DNA from: Oceanicaulis sp. BBD 1991-10
Lineage (GTDB): Bacteria > Pseudomonadota > Alphaproteobacteria > Caulobacterales > Maricaulaceae
Direction of reading: 5' to 3'
Length of the DNA: 64,000 nucleotides
NCBI GenBank assembly: GCA_001657295.1
Contig: LYSW01000006.1
Coordinates: 55,560 to 119,559 of the forward strand
Below the pieces are notes generated by a model. It worked only from the letters and a program-made list of their open reading frames with translations, made no database searches and was not told the origin of the DNA. The position numbers and the translations under genes were made by a program. Shown here piece by piece: positions 34,000 to 41,904 of this stretch (positions are counted from its first letter, which is position 1; every line of letters begins with the position of its first letter).

Positions 34000-34076
34000 G
34001 AACAGGAAAGCGGAGCCCCGGCGCCCGGGCCGGGGCCTGTTAAGTCGACCGCAATGTGCGGAAGGCGCCGTCGGCG
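34000..34076 (-). other. GC-rich hairpin between capsid and connector genes
   Basis: A dyad with arms GCCCCGGC / GCCGGGGC (about 34016-34037) lies between the capsid stop and the g6 start. There is no T run, so it is not a convincing intrinsic terminator. It may be an RNA structure that tunes downstream expression, a common arrangement after phage capsid genes; this is inference. Confidence 0.35.
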
Positions 34077-35297
34077 CTAGCTCAAGCCGAACTTCAAAAG
34101 CTTGATCGAATCAAAGTCCTGCACCCCGCCGCCAACCCGGCGGGTGGTGTAGAACAGCACGTAGGGCTTGGCCGAATAAGGGTCGCGCAGGACCTCGACG
34201 CCCTGGCGGTCGACGATCAGATAACCACGCTCGAAGTCGCCGAAGGCTATGGCGAACGCGTTGGCGCCGATCGCCGGCATGGCTTCGCTCTCAGTGACCG
34301 GATAGCCAAGCAGGGTCGCCGGCTGACCCGCGCTGGCCGAGGGTTGCCAGATATAATTTCCGTCGGCGTCCTTGAATTTGCGCACCGCGGAAACCGTGGA
34401 TTTGCGCATCACGAAACGGCCCTTGGCGCGGTAGCCGGCCCTGGGCGCATAGATCAGGTCGATCAAGGCGTCGGACGGGTCGGACGCGGCCCAATCTCCA
34501 TCCACGCCGGTGGCGAGATAGCCGATTTCGCCCCAGGCCGCGCCGGCGTCGGCGGTCTTGGTGTAGCTCAAAAAGCCCTTGGGCTGATGGATTCCCGATC
34601 CGGTGACGAAGGCGGCGCCTTCCGCCTCGGCGAACACGTCCCGGACCTCCTCGGCCAGCCATTGCTCGATATCGACCAGCGCGTCGTCGAGGATGGCGGG
34701 CGTCGCAGCCGGCATGGCGTAGAGCTCGGCGGTGGGAAACTCGATCAGATCCAGCGTCGAGGTGTCGGTCTGCGGCCGCGCAGCGGTTTCCGCGACCCAG
34801 CCGGACGTGGCGCCGCCGCGGCTGACCGGTTTTTTAAAGGTGTGGCTGGCGGTCTGCTTGACCGTGGCGATCTGGCGGATCGGGCTGACCTCGCGCACCA
34901 GGCGTTCGATCAGCGCTTCGATCTCGCCGGGCGCGACATGTCCGCCGTCACCGGGCGTGAGGGTCGATAAGGCTTTGGCCTCGACCAGCTTCGCCGCATC
35001 GCCGGTGCGCAGATAGTCGCTCCAGCTGGACACCGAGGCTGACTTCTCCTCCGCGCCGCCCAACGCCGGGCGCGCCGCCTCCCGGGTCAGGCGGTCGATC
35101 CGGCCCTGGGCGTCGGCCAGCGCCGTGTCGATGCGGGAGAGCTTGTCGTCCAGCAGCGGATCGGCGGCGCGCTTGGCTTCGATCTCCTCCAGGCGCCGGT
35201 CATTGGCCTCCTTAAAGCTTTCAAACGCGGTGAAAAGCTCGTGCATCGCCGCGCGGGCCTCCGGGCTCGGGGCGGTCATTTTGGTCTCGCGGGTCAT
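34077..35297 (-). CDS. GTA major capsid protein, HK97 family (g5)
   Basis: The 406-residue protein shows the HK97-type capsid layout: a helical scaffold/delta region (about 1-110, DKLSRIDTALADAQGRIDRL), then the mature fold with ALSTLTPGDGGHVAPGEIEALIERL, SRGGATSGWVAETAARP and YLIVDRQGVEVLRDPYSAKPYVLFY. A GGAAAGGA ribosome site supports the start. The prohead protease next to it should cut the delta region from the mature protein. Confidence 0.96.
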   Translation of the reverse strand: MTRETKMTAPSPEARAAMHELFTAFESFKEANDRRLEEIEAKRAADPLLDDKLSRIDTALADAQGRIDRLTREAARPALGGAEEKSASVSSWSDYLRTGDAAKLVEAKALSTLTPGDGGHVAPGEIEALIERLVREVSPIRQIATVKQTASHTFKKPVSRGGATSGWVAETAARPQTDTSTLDLIEFPTAELYAMPAATPAILDDALVDIEQWLAEEVRDVFAEAEGAAFVTGSGIHQPKGFLSYTKTADAGAAWGEIGYLATGVDGDWAASDPSDALIDLIYAPRAGYRAKGRFVMRKSTVSAVRKFKDADGNYIWQPSASAGQPATLLGYPVTESEAMPAIGANAFAIAFGDFERGYLIVDRQGVEVLRDPYSAKPYVLFYTTRRVGGGVQDFDSIKLLKFGLS

Positions 35298-35327
35298 GGG
35301 GTCCTTTCCTTGGATTACGAATCCGCT

Positions 35328-35801
35328 TCAGGCCGCAGCCAGGGGCTGGGCGGCGGGATGGGTTTGCCGTGCGGGAAGCGACAGGCGGGCCTGGGCCAGC
35401 ATGGGGAAGGTCACGATCGAGACCTCCCAAAGATCGATCTCGAGCAGATCACGGCCGCCGCCCGGGCGCGGCGCGGAGCGCAGCGTCCGGAACCCGATGG
35501 ACAGGCCGTCGACCGCGCCCTGGGCGACCAGACCGCGGACGGCCCGCCCCCGCGGCGCCGCGGTGAGAATCCGTCCGCGCACGAAGAGGCCGCGGCCGTC
35601 TTCAAAAATGTCGTCCCACACGCCGACCGGCTCGCCGGCGTCGTGCTGGAACAACATGCGCACGCCGGTCGCGCCGCGGCGCGCCAGGCTGGCGGCGAAC
35701 GCGCCGGCGCGGACCAGGTCCCGGCCGTGATCCTCGATGTCGAACAGGCTGGCGTAGCCGGTCACCTCAAGCGCCGCGCCTGAGCCGCTGATCACCGTCA
35801 T
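35328..35801 (-). CDS. GTA prohead protease, HK97 family (g4)
   Basis: The start is the ATG at 35801 (MTVISGSGAAL, 157 aa), with AAGGAG 6 bases upstream. The protein has the HK97 prohead protease pattern: VTGYASLFDIEDHGRDLVRAGAF, MLFQHDAGEPVG (catalytic His) and VDGLSIGFR (catalytic Ser) before LLEIDLWEVSIVTFPM. It matures the capsid by removing the delta region. It is 30 bases upstream of the capsid gene. Confidence 0.95.
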   Translation of the reverse strand: MTVISGSGAALEVTGYASLFDIEDHGRDLVRAGAFAASLARRGATGVRMLFQHDAGEPVGVWDDIFEDGRGLFVRGRILTAAPRGRAVRGLVAQGAVDGLSIGFRTLRSAPRPGGGRDLLEIDLWEVSIVTFPMLAQARLSLPARQTHPAAQPLAAA

Positions 35802-35823
35802 CGGCGTCTCCTTAGGATGAAGG

Positions 35824-36114
35824 TCAGTCGTCTTGCTGAAGCGGCTCGGCGAACCCGCCGCCGTCCAGGCGATGTTCGATGCGCGCCAGGCTTTCGCGGG
35901 TATGAAGCGCATGTTCTTCAAGGCGGGCGAGGCGCTCGGCGACCGGCGCGCTGACGGCCGCTTGATCGTCCAACCGGCGTTCCATCTGATTAAGCCGCTC
36001 GCCGGTCGCCCCGGCCCAGATCAGGGCGCCGGCCGATTGCACGGCGACCGCGATGACCACGCCGAAGGTCAAGGTCCGCTCGAAGCGCCAGGGATTGTCG
36101 GAGGCCTGCATCAT
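35824..36114 (-). CDS. Small GTA-cluster membrane protein (g3.5)
   Basis: A 96-residue protein with one membrane helix (about 16-36), then a coiled-coil-like C-terminal half (RLNQMERRLDDQAAVSAPVAERLARLEE). It lies between portal and protease as in Rhodobacter g3.5, overlapping the portal gene by 4 bases. Its role in GTA production is unclear. Confidence 0.85.
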   Translation of the reverse strand: MMQASDNPWRFERTLTFGVVIAVAVQSAGALIWAGATGERLNQMERRLDDQAAVSAPVAERLARLEEHALHTRESLARIEHRLDGGGFAEPLQQDD

Positions 36115-37253
36115 CGTGCGCGCGCCTCCACGCCGAGCAGGCGGCGTTTCTCGTCGTCATTGAGGAAATCCGCCGACCCGATCCGCGCCCAGCGGGCGTT
36201 GCGGTCATCGCCGAGCGCAGGGATGGCGTCCTCATTCAGCGCCAGCGACAGGCCCTCGCCCAGCCAGGGTTGCAGCCAGGTTTCGAACGCCGCGGCCGTC
36301 TTGCGGGCGAGCGGCAGGATGGTCTGGCGATAGAAGGCGAGATTGGCCTCCTTATAGTTCGAATAGGTGTTGTCGCCGGGCAGGCCGAGCAGCATGGGCG
36401 GCACGCCGAAGGCGAGCGCGATCTCCCGGGCGGCTTCGCGCCGGGCGTCGATGAAATCCATCTCCGCCGGGCTATGGCCCATGGGCTTCCAGTCCAGGCC
36501 GCCCTCCAGCAAGAGCGGCCGGCCGGCATTGCCGGGTCCGGCATGCATCGCCTCGAGCTCGTCGCGCAGGCGCTCATACTGGCTCTCGGTCAGGCGTCCG
36601 TTTGAGCCGTCCCGGCTGGTCACCACCAGCGCGCCGGAAGGTCGGGCCGCATTGTCCAGCAGCGCCTTGGCCCAGGCCGCCCCGGCATTGTGGACGTCGA
36701 CGGCTCTGGCGGCGGCTTCAAAGGGCGACAGGCCGTAAAGATCATCGGCCGGATTAAACAGCTGAAGGTGCAAAATGGGCGAGCGGCCGCTGGCGCGGTC
36801 CCGCACGAAACTGCGCCGGCCATGGGCGGTGCGATACTCCCATCCCTCCGGCCAGCCCTTGGGGCCGGGCAGGACCCTCATGCGGTCCGGCCGCAGCGCA
36901 AAAAGGCTGGGCGCGCCCTGCTCCACGCCCGAGATCTCCACATACGCATCGCCCGCGACATGGAGCTGGCCGAACACCGTCTCCAGAAAGCCCGCGCGCG
37001 AGGCGTCCGGATTCGGCCGATCCATGAGCGCCCGGGCGGCGTCCGCCGCCGCGCCCTCACCCGTCACTTCGACCGCGCAGGCCGCAGCGGCTTCGGAGAT
37101 TAAGCGGACGCAGCGATGGGCGACCGGATTTCGGGCATAGCCCTCGCGGGAAAAGGCGGCATAGCCCCGCGCGCTCCAGGCCGGCTCGGGCCCGAAACTC
37201 AACGCGAGCGCGCCCGCCGCCTTCCGGTCCAGACCGAGAAGTCGTTTGAGCAT
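36111..37253 (-). CDS. GTA portal protein, HK97 family (g3)
   Basis: The 380-residue portal is identified by AYAAFSREGYARNPVAHRCVRLISEAAAACAVEV-type N-terminus, the central HLQLFNPADDLYGLSPFEAAARAV and the C-terminal IALAFGVPPMLLGLPGDNTYSNYKEANLAFYRQTILPL. The dodecameric portal ring is the gate for DNA packaging. It overlaps g3.5 by 4 bases. Upstream, a 248-base region with two palindromic repeats separates it from the terminase. Confidence 0.96.
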   Translation of the reverse strand: MLKRLLGLDRKAAGALALSFGPEPAWSARGYAAFSREGYARNPVAHRCVRLISEAAAACAVEVTGEGAAADAARALMDRPNPDASRAGFLETVFGQLHVAGDAYVEISGVEQGAPSLFALRPDRMRVLPGPKGWPEGWEYRTAHGRRSFVRDRASGRSPILHLQLFNPADDLYGLSPFEAAARAVDVHNAGAAWAKALLDNAARPSGALVVTSRDGSNGRLTESQYERLRDELEAMHAGPGNAGRPLLLEGGLDWKPMGHSPAEMDFIDARREAAREIALAFGVPPMLLGLPGDNTYSNYKEANLAFYRQTILPLARKTAAAFETWLQPWLGEGLSLALNEDAIPALGDDRNARWARIGSADFLNDDEKRRLLGVEARAR

Positions 37254-37278
37254 TTTTGGTTTCCGTTTTTACGAGGTC

Positions 37279-37360
37279 GTCATCCCCGCGAAGGCGGGGG
37301 CCCAGAGATGACTGGGCTCAGCTTTCACCCCGTCTGGGTTCCCGCCTTCGCGGGAATGAC
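37279..37360. repeat. Palindromic intergenic repeat 1 (GTCATYCCCGCGAAGGCGGG type)
   Basis: Two inverted arms, GTCATCCCCGCGAAGGCGGG (37279-37298) and the mirror of GTCATTCCCGCGAAGGCGGG (37341-37360), enclose about 40 bases. Each arm is itself a small hairpin (CCCGC GAAG GCGGG). Such elements are common dispersed repeats in alphaproteobacterial genomes. It lies between portal and terminase genes. Confidence 0.85.
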
Positions 37361-37384
37361 GAAGAGATCTTCCACATCCTGCCG

Positions 37385-37497
37385 GTCCTTCGAGGCTCCC
37401 CCGGATCAAGTCCGGTCTCGCACCTCAGGATGAGGGTGAGACCAAACGCCGTCTTCCCTCATCCCGAGGTGCATTTCGAAGAAATGCCCCGAAGGAC
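37385..37497. repeat. Palindromic intergenic repeat 2 (GTCCTTCG ... CACCTCAGGATGAGGG type)
   Basis: The left end GTCCTTCGAGG...CACCTCAGGATGAGGG (from 37385) is mirrored by CCCTCATCCCGAGGTG...CCCCGAAGGAC (to 37497), with arms of roughly 45 bases. The family resembles dispersed alphaproteobacterial intergenic repeats. It ends 5 bases before the terminase stop codon, so it may have inserted at the gene edge. Confidence 0.85.
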
Positions 37498-37501
37498 GCA
37501 C

Positions 37502-38776
37502 TCACAACCGCCGCAGTCGCGGCGACATCGCGCCTTCAAACAGCGCCGCGATCGCCCAGACCAGGGCGTCGACCCGGTCCGGGCTGGCGTGCATGTCCGG
37601 GCTTCCAAACCCGCACATTTGATCCTCCAGCGCCGGCAGCCGCCCGGCATGGCCGATGCGCCCCGCTGAATACAGCGCGGCGACCGGTTCGGCGCGGGCG
37701 CGCTTGCCGCGGCTGGCGCGGACCAGGCGCACCGGCAAACCCGGCGCAGCGGCCTGAAGAACCGCGCGCACCATATCCCCGCCCTGATTGGCTTCGGCGA
37801 CGATGTGATCGGCGTCGAACGCCTCATAGGTCTCCGCCACCTTGCGCGCCCAGGCTTCCGGCCCGGCGCGCAGCGAGGCGTCGGCCAGGATCACACCCCG
37901 GCAAAGCGATCCATTCCCAGCCGCGCCCGCGGCGATGATCCCGCATTCATCGCCCGCGCCCGCGCCCGCGGGCGGATCAACCGCGACGACGATGCGTTCA
38001 GCCGCGATCAGGTCGGTGTTGAGCGCCTGCTCGATCATCGCCCGCGTCCACAGGGCGCCGTCCGGGTCCTCGATCAGGACGCCGTCCAATTCCTGGCGCG
38101 CCAGACGGCTGGCGCCGTATTGGGCTTGCAGGTTTTCGACGAAACCGTCCGCCAGATAGCGCTTGTTTTCCAGCGTGGTGGCATGGGTCACCACCACGCC
38201 AGGGGAGGCGACCAGGCGCTTCAGCGCCGGTATGGGTCGCGGCGTGGTGGTGACGGCCATGCGCGGCTTGTCGCCGAGGCGCAAGCCGAAGCGCAGCATG
38301 TCCAGGGTCTCCTGAGGCCGCGTCCAGGCGGCGAATTCATCACACCAGGCGGCGTCGAATTGCGGGCCGCGCAGCCCGTCAGGATCTTCGGACGAGAAGG
38401 CATAGCCCTCCGCCCCGTTGGGCCAGACCAGGCGGTGACGCGACACCTCGTATCGGGGCCGATGATCAGGACGCCCGATATTAAGCAGGCCGGACGGTCC
38501 GGCCAGCATGACCTCGCGCACATCAGCGAAGGCGGGCCCGACAAGCGCCACACGGCGCGCACCCGCTTCGACCTGACCGCGCAGCCATTCGGCCCCGGCC
38601 CGCGTCTTGCCGGCGCCGCGCCCGCCTAGAAACAGCCAGCAGGACCAGTCGCTCTCAGGCGGGACCTGCTCCGGTCTCGCCCAGCTCGTCCACTGATGGA
38701 GCCGCGCCTGGACCGTCGCCTCCGTCATGCCCCGGAGGCTGCGCAGGATTTTCTCCCGCGCTATCGCCGCGTCCAT
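37502..38776 (-). CDS. GTA terminase large subunit (g2)
   Basis: I start at the ATG at 38776 (MDAAIAREKILRSLRG, 424 aa); ATGs at 38842 and 38728 are alternatives and no ribosome site decides. The ATPase domain has Walker A GGRGAGKT (residues 51-58) and a Walker B-like FDAAWCDEFAAW. The RNase H-like nuclease domain has VAVDPPAGAGAGDECGII and a C-terminal HASPDRVDALVWA. It packages random host DNA into particles. Its N-terminal coding region overlaps the g1 frame by about 120 bases. Confidence 0.94.
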   Translation of the reverse strand: MDAAIAREKILRSLRGMTEATVQARLHQWTSWARPEQVPPESDWSCWLFLGGRGAGKTRAGAEWLRGQVEAGARRVALVGPAFADVREVMLAGPSGLLNIGRPDHRPRYEVSRHRLVWPNGAEGYAFSSEDPDGLRGPQFDAAWCDEFAAWTRPQETLDMLRFGLRLGDKPRMAVTTTPRPIPALKRLVASPGVVVTHATTLENKRYLADGFVENLQAQYGASRLARQELDGVLIEDPDGALWTRAMIEQALNTDLIAAERIVVAVDPPAGAGAGDECGIIAAGAAGNGSLCRGVILADASLRAGPEAWARKVAETYEAFDADHIVAEANQGGDMVRAVLQAAAPGLPVRLVRASRGKRARAEPVAALYSAGRIGHAGRLPALEDQMCGFGSPDMHASPDRVDALVWAIAALFEGAMSPRLRRL

Positions 38777-39224
38777 GTTGCTTGAGCTCAAAGTCGAGGA
38801 GATGGAGGAGACGGCGTTCCAGCTCGGCTCGGGAATCGTCATGGCCGGGGTCCGCCTCCTGGTGGCTCGGCGCCGATCGCGGCGCGTTCGATGTTTTCAT
38901 GCTCCAGCCCTCCAGGGTTTGCGCCGCCTTGACCAGGGCGGTGACCGCCTTCGCCCGGCGTTCCGCATCCAGCGCGTCACCCGCTTCAAGCTTCGCCTGC
39001 GCCTCTTCAAGGCGCCGGATCAAGGCGGCGAGCACTCGCTTCGGCGCGCCGGGCGGAAAGGCCTGGCTGATCCAGCGGCAGCGCTCTTTCAGCGTGCTCG
39101 GCGACAGGCTGTAGACTTGGGCGAGCGCCTCTTCGGATTCACCGGCGAGATAGCGTTCATGGATGGCGGCCCAGTCGGCGGTGTAAATCCGCCGCCGGCG
39201 CCGCTGCGATACGTTTTCGACCAT
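38655..39224 (-). CDS. Probable GTA small terminase subunit (g1)
   Basis: The 189-residue protein has an N-terminal helix-turn-helix like region (WAAIHERYLAGESEEALAQVYSLSPSTLKERCRWI), as expected for a DNA-binding small terminase. The central region (65-105) is a coiled coil, which in small terminases forms the ring. The C-terminus is Gly/Asp/Glu rich and overlaps the terminase frame. The GTA small terminase helps load DNA with little sequence preference. It starts 226 bases after the end of repeat 3 on its upstream side. Confidence 0.8.
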   Translation of the reverse strand: MVENVSQRRRRRIYTADWAAIHERYLAGESEEALAQVYSLSPSTLKERCRWISQAFPPGAPKRVLAALIRRLEEAQAKLEAGDALDAERRAKAVTALVKAAQTLEGWSMKTSNAPRSAPSHQEADPGHDDSRAELERRLLHLLDFELKQHGRGDSAGENPAQPPGHDGGDGPGAAPSVDELGETGAGPA

Positions 39225-39347
39225 GCCTGAAGACTACCCGAAGTGCGGGGCGGCCGGATCGATTGTGTGAGGTTTTTGCTAAGGGGTTGGGGGCGTTGCC
39301 GACTTTTCTGAGCGTTGGCGGAATTACGCGCTCAGTATCCCCATTTC

Positions 39348-39443
39348 CCCCTCTTCCCCGGCGAAGGCCGGGGCCCAGAGCCCTTTAACGCTATCGCTTG
39401 CCAACACTGGGTCCCGGCCTTCGCCGGGAAAGAGAAAAGAGGG
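39348..39443. repeat. Palindromic intergenic repeat 3 (CCCGGCGAAGGCCGGG type)
   Basis: Arms around CCCGGCGAAGGCCGGGGCCCAG (39357-39378) and its mirror CTGGGTCCCGGCCTTCGCCGGG (39407-39428) enclose about 28 bases and extend into CTCTT/AAGAG ends. Same family style as repeat 1 but with different core letters. It lies between the first GTA gene and the convergent-side gene YcgN, just upstream of the GTA cluster start. Confidence 0.8.
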
Positions 39444-39449
39444 ACGGTA

Positions 39450-39884
39450 TCAATCCTCAACAATATGATCTTCCAGATCATCGGGATCGACATCACGCTC
39501 GCTAACCAAGTCTCCGCGTACGCTGATCCCGGCGCGCACCACGCTTTCAGGATCGCCAGAGATCAGCGGATGCCAATCAAAAAGCGGTTTGCCTTCCGCC
39601 AGCAGGCGATAGGCGCACGTGTCCGGCATCCAGTGCAGGTCGCTGATATTATCTGGCGAGAGCTTGACGCATCCAGGAACCTTGGCGTGGCGGGCGCCAT
39701 AGTCGGAGCAGCGAACCGTCTTTAAATCCAGAAGCTTGCACCCGACATTGGTGCGCCAGACCTGATCCGTGTCCGCATTCTGCAGCAGCACGACGCAACA
39801 CTTGCCGCAACCGTCGCAGAGCGATTCCCACTCATCCTTCGACATTTCAGCAAGGGATTTGGACTCATAAAAGGGTCTGGTCAT
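39450..39884 (-). CDS. YcgN-family (UPF0260) cysteine-cluster protein
   Basis: The 144-residue protein has the UPF0260 cysteine signature: LCDGCGKCCVVLLQ, GCKLLDLKTVRCSDY, VPGCVKLSPDNISDLHWMPDTCAYRLLAEG and PLFDWHPLISGDPESV. The cysteines probably bind zinc or an iron-sulfur cluster; the function is not established. It is transcribed leftwards, with its start near the PBP gene start (118 bases apart, divergent). Confidence 0.95.
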   Translation of the reverse strand: MTRPFYESKSLAEMSKDEWESLCDGCGKCCVVLLQNADTDQVWRTNVGCKLLDLKTVRCSDYGARHAKVPGCVKLSPDNISDLHWMPDTCAYRLLAEGKPLFDWHPLISGDPESVVRAGISVRGDLVSERDVDPDDLEDHIVED

Positions 39885-40002
39885 TGCCTGAATTTAGCCG
39901 CTAAGCCGGTCCAGGACAGGCGCCGCGACACGCCATGGGGAGATCAGCATCACTTTTCGCGCCGATATCGTTGAAAAGCCGGCCCGGCGCCTGAGCGCCT
40001 GG

Positions 40003-41904
40003 ATGACGGCGGGCCTTGTCGGAAGCGTCCTGGTGGTGCTGGCGGGCGCGATCGGCGGCGCGATCGCGTGGCGCTGGGCGTTTCATGACTTGCCCGCGCT
40101 CCCGGAGGATGCGGTCGCCTTGTGGGAGGTGCGCCGGGAAAGCTCGGTCACGCTGATGGGGGCGGACGGTGAGCGATTGGTGGTGCGCGGACCGCGCTAT
40201 GGGCGGCCGGTGCGGCTGGAGGAATTGCCCGAACACGTGCCCCAGGCCTTCCTCGCCATCGAAGACCGGCGCTTTTACGAGCATAACGGGGTCGATAATC
40301 GCGGGCTTGCGCGCGCCGTGATCGCAAATCTGCGCGCCGGCGCGACCGTCCAGGGCGGCTCGACGCTGACCATGCAGCTGGTGAAGAATCTCATTCTGAG
40401 CCCCGAGCGCACGGTCCGGCGCAAGATCCAGGAGATCCGGATCGCGTTGGCGCTGGAAGAGATGCTGAGCAAGGAGGAGGTCCTCGAGCTTTATCTCAAC
40501 CGGGTTTATCTGGGCGAGCGGGCTTACGGGATCGAAGCTGCGGCGCGGACCTATTTCGGCAAAGCGGCGAGCGAGTTGACCGTCCAGGAGGCGGCGATCC
40601 TCGCCGCCCTGCCCAAGGCGCCCAGCCGCCTGGCCCCGACGGAGAATCTCGAGGCCGCCCGGGCGCGCGCCGAGGACGTGCTGCAGGCCATGCTGGACGC
40701 CGGCTATATCGACCCGCTGACCTATCTGACCGCCGTGACGCTACCTGCAGAGCTGACCGAAAGCGCCGAAATCGCTTACGATCCGGCGTTGTTCGGTCAT
40801 GTCTTCGATGCGGCGGTCGCGGAAGCCGAAGCGGCTCTCGGCGAACCATTGCCCGCCGTGGTGACCGTGCACACCAGCATAGATCCGGTCCTTCAGGCTG
40901 CCGCTCATCAGGCGGTGTCCGAAATCATGGATGAGGCCGGCGAGGCCCGCAACGCCGGTGAGGCGGCCCTGGTCGCGCTGGATCTCGACGGCCGGGTGCG
41001 CGCCATGATCGGCGGGCGCGATTATCGCGAAAGCCAGTTTAATCGCGCAGTCCAGGCCGAACGCCAGCCCGGCTCGGCCTTCAAGCCCGTGGTCTTCGCG
41101 GCCGCTTTTGAAGCGGGACTGGATCCGGCGACGACCTTCCGCGACCGACCCATCGATATCGAGGGCTGGCAGCCGGAAAACTATGGCGGCGGATTTCGGG
41201 GCCGGGTGACCATAGCGGACGCGCTGAAGCGCTCGATCAACACGGTGGCGGCTCAGGCCGGCGCTCAGGTCGGCCCGGCCGCGGTGGCGGAAATGGCCGA
41301 GCGCCTGGGCGTGACATCCGACCTTGCCGAAGTCCCCGCCCTGGCGCTGGGCGCCGGGGAAGCGCGTCTGATCGACATGACCGCGCTTTACGCCGCCTTC
41401 GCCAATGACGGACGGCGCACACAGCCCAGGCTGGTCACCGAGATCCGCGATGCGCGCGGCGCGCTGATCTGGGCGGCGCCGGAGCCTGCGCCCGGCCGTC
41501 CCGTGATCGAGGAGCAGCATGCGCGGTGGATGTCGACCATGCTGCAAAGCGTGGTGATCGACGGCACCGGGACCCGCGCTCAGCTCGGGGCTCACCGGGC
41601 CGCCGGCAAGACCGGCACCAGCCAAAACAGCCGGGACGCCTGGTTTGTCGGCTATACCGGGTATCTGACCGCCGGTGTCTGGGTCGGCAATGACGACGAC
41701 ACGCCCACGGATTCGGTGACCGGCGGTCAACTGCCCGCCCTGATCTGGCGCAGCTTCATGGCGGACGCGCATCAGGGATTGGAGCCGCGCCCCCTCACCG
41801 CCCCGGCGCCCCGGCGGCGCAGCGCGCGCGAAGAGGACCTGGCGGCCTTTTACTCGGATCTGTCCTCGCGTTTTGAAGCGATCCTCGACTCGCCCTCGCG
41901 CTGA
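40003..41904 (+). CDS. Class A penicillin-binding protein (PBP1A family)
   Basis: The 633-residue enzyme has an N-terminal anchor (about 5-25). The glycosyltransferase domain carries the catalytic Glu87 in IEDRRFYEH and the RKIQEIRIAL stretch. The transpeptidase domain has SxxK at Ser358-Lys361 (RQPGSAFKPVV), SIN at 412-414 and KTGTS at 537-541. It polymerises and cross-links peptidoglycan. The ATG at 40003 is the only plausible start: TAA and TAG stops lie in frame upstream. Its 3' end overlaps the convergent channel gene by 55 bases. Confidence 0.95.
   Translation: MTAGLVGSVLVVLAGAIGGAIAWRWAFHDLPALPEDAVALWEVRRESSVTLMGADGERLVVRGPRYGRPVRLEELPEHVPQAFLAIEDRRFYEHNGVDNRGLARAVIANLRAGATVQGGSTLTMQLVKNLILSPERTVRRKIQEIRIALALEEMLSKEEVLELYLNRVYLGERAYGIEAAARTYFGKAASELTVQEAAILAALPKAPSRLAPTENLEAARARAEDVLQAMLDAGYIDPLTYLTAVTLPAELTESAEIAYDPALFGHVFDAAVAEAEAALGEPLPAVVTVHTSIDPVLQAAAHQAVSEIMDEAGEARNAGEAALVALDLDGRVRAMIGGRDYRESQFNRAVQAERQPGSAFKPVVFAAAFEAGLDPATTFRDRPIDIEGWQPENYGGGFRGRVTIADALKRSINTVAAQAGAQVGPAAVAEMAERLGVTSDLAEVPALALGAGEARLIDMTALYAAFANDGRRTQPRLVTEIRDARGALIWAAPEPAPGRPVIEEQHARWMSTMLQSVVIDGTGTRAQLGAHRAAGKTGTSQNSRDAWFVGYTGYLTAGVWVGNDDDTPTDSVTGGQLPALIWRSFMADAHQGLEPRPLTAPAPRRRSAREEDLAAFYSDLSSRFEAILDSPSR

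Noticed and set aside
37279..37497. Repeats near the terminase genes as a CRISPR array or insertion sequence
   Set aside because: The units are two different inverted pairs, not direct repeats with spacers, and no transposase frame or terminal target duplication is evident.
24959..39224. GTA cluster as an ordinary prophage
   Set aside because: There is no integrase, repressor, attachment site or lysis/replication module, and the gene order is exactly the GTA order.
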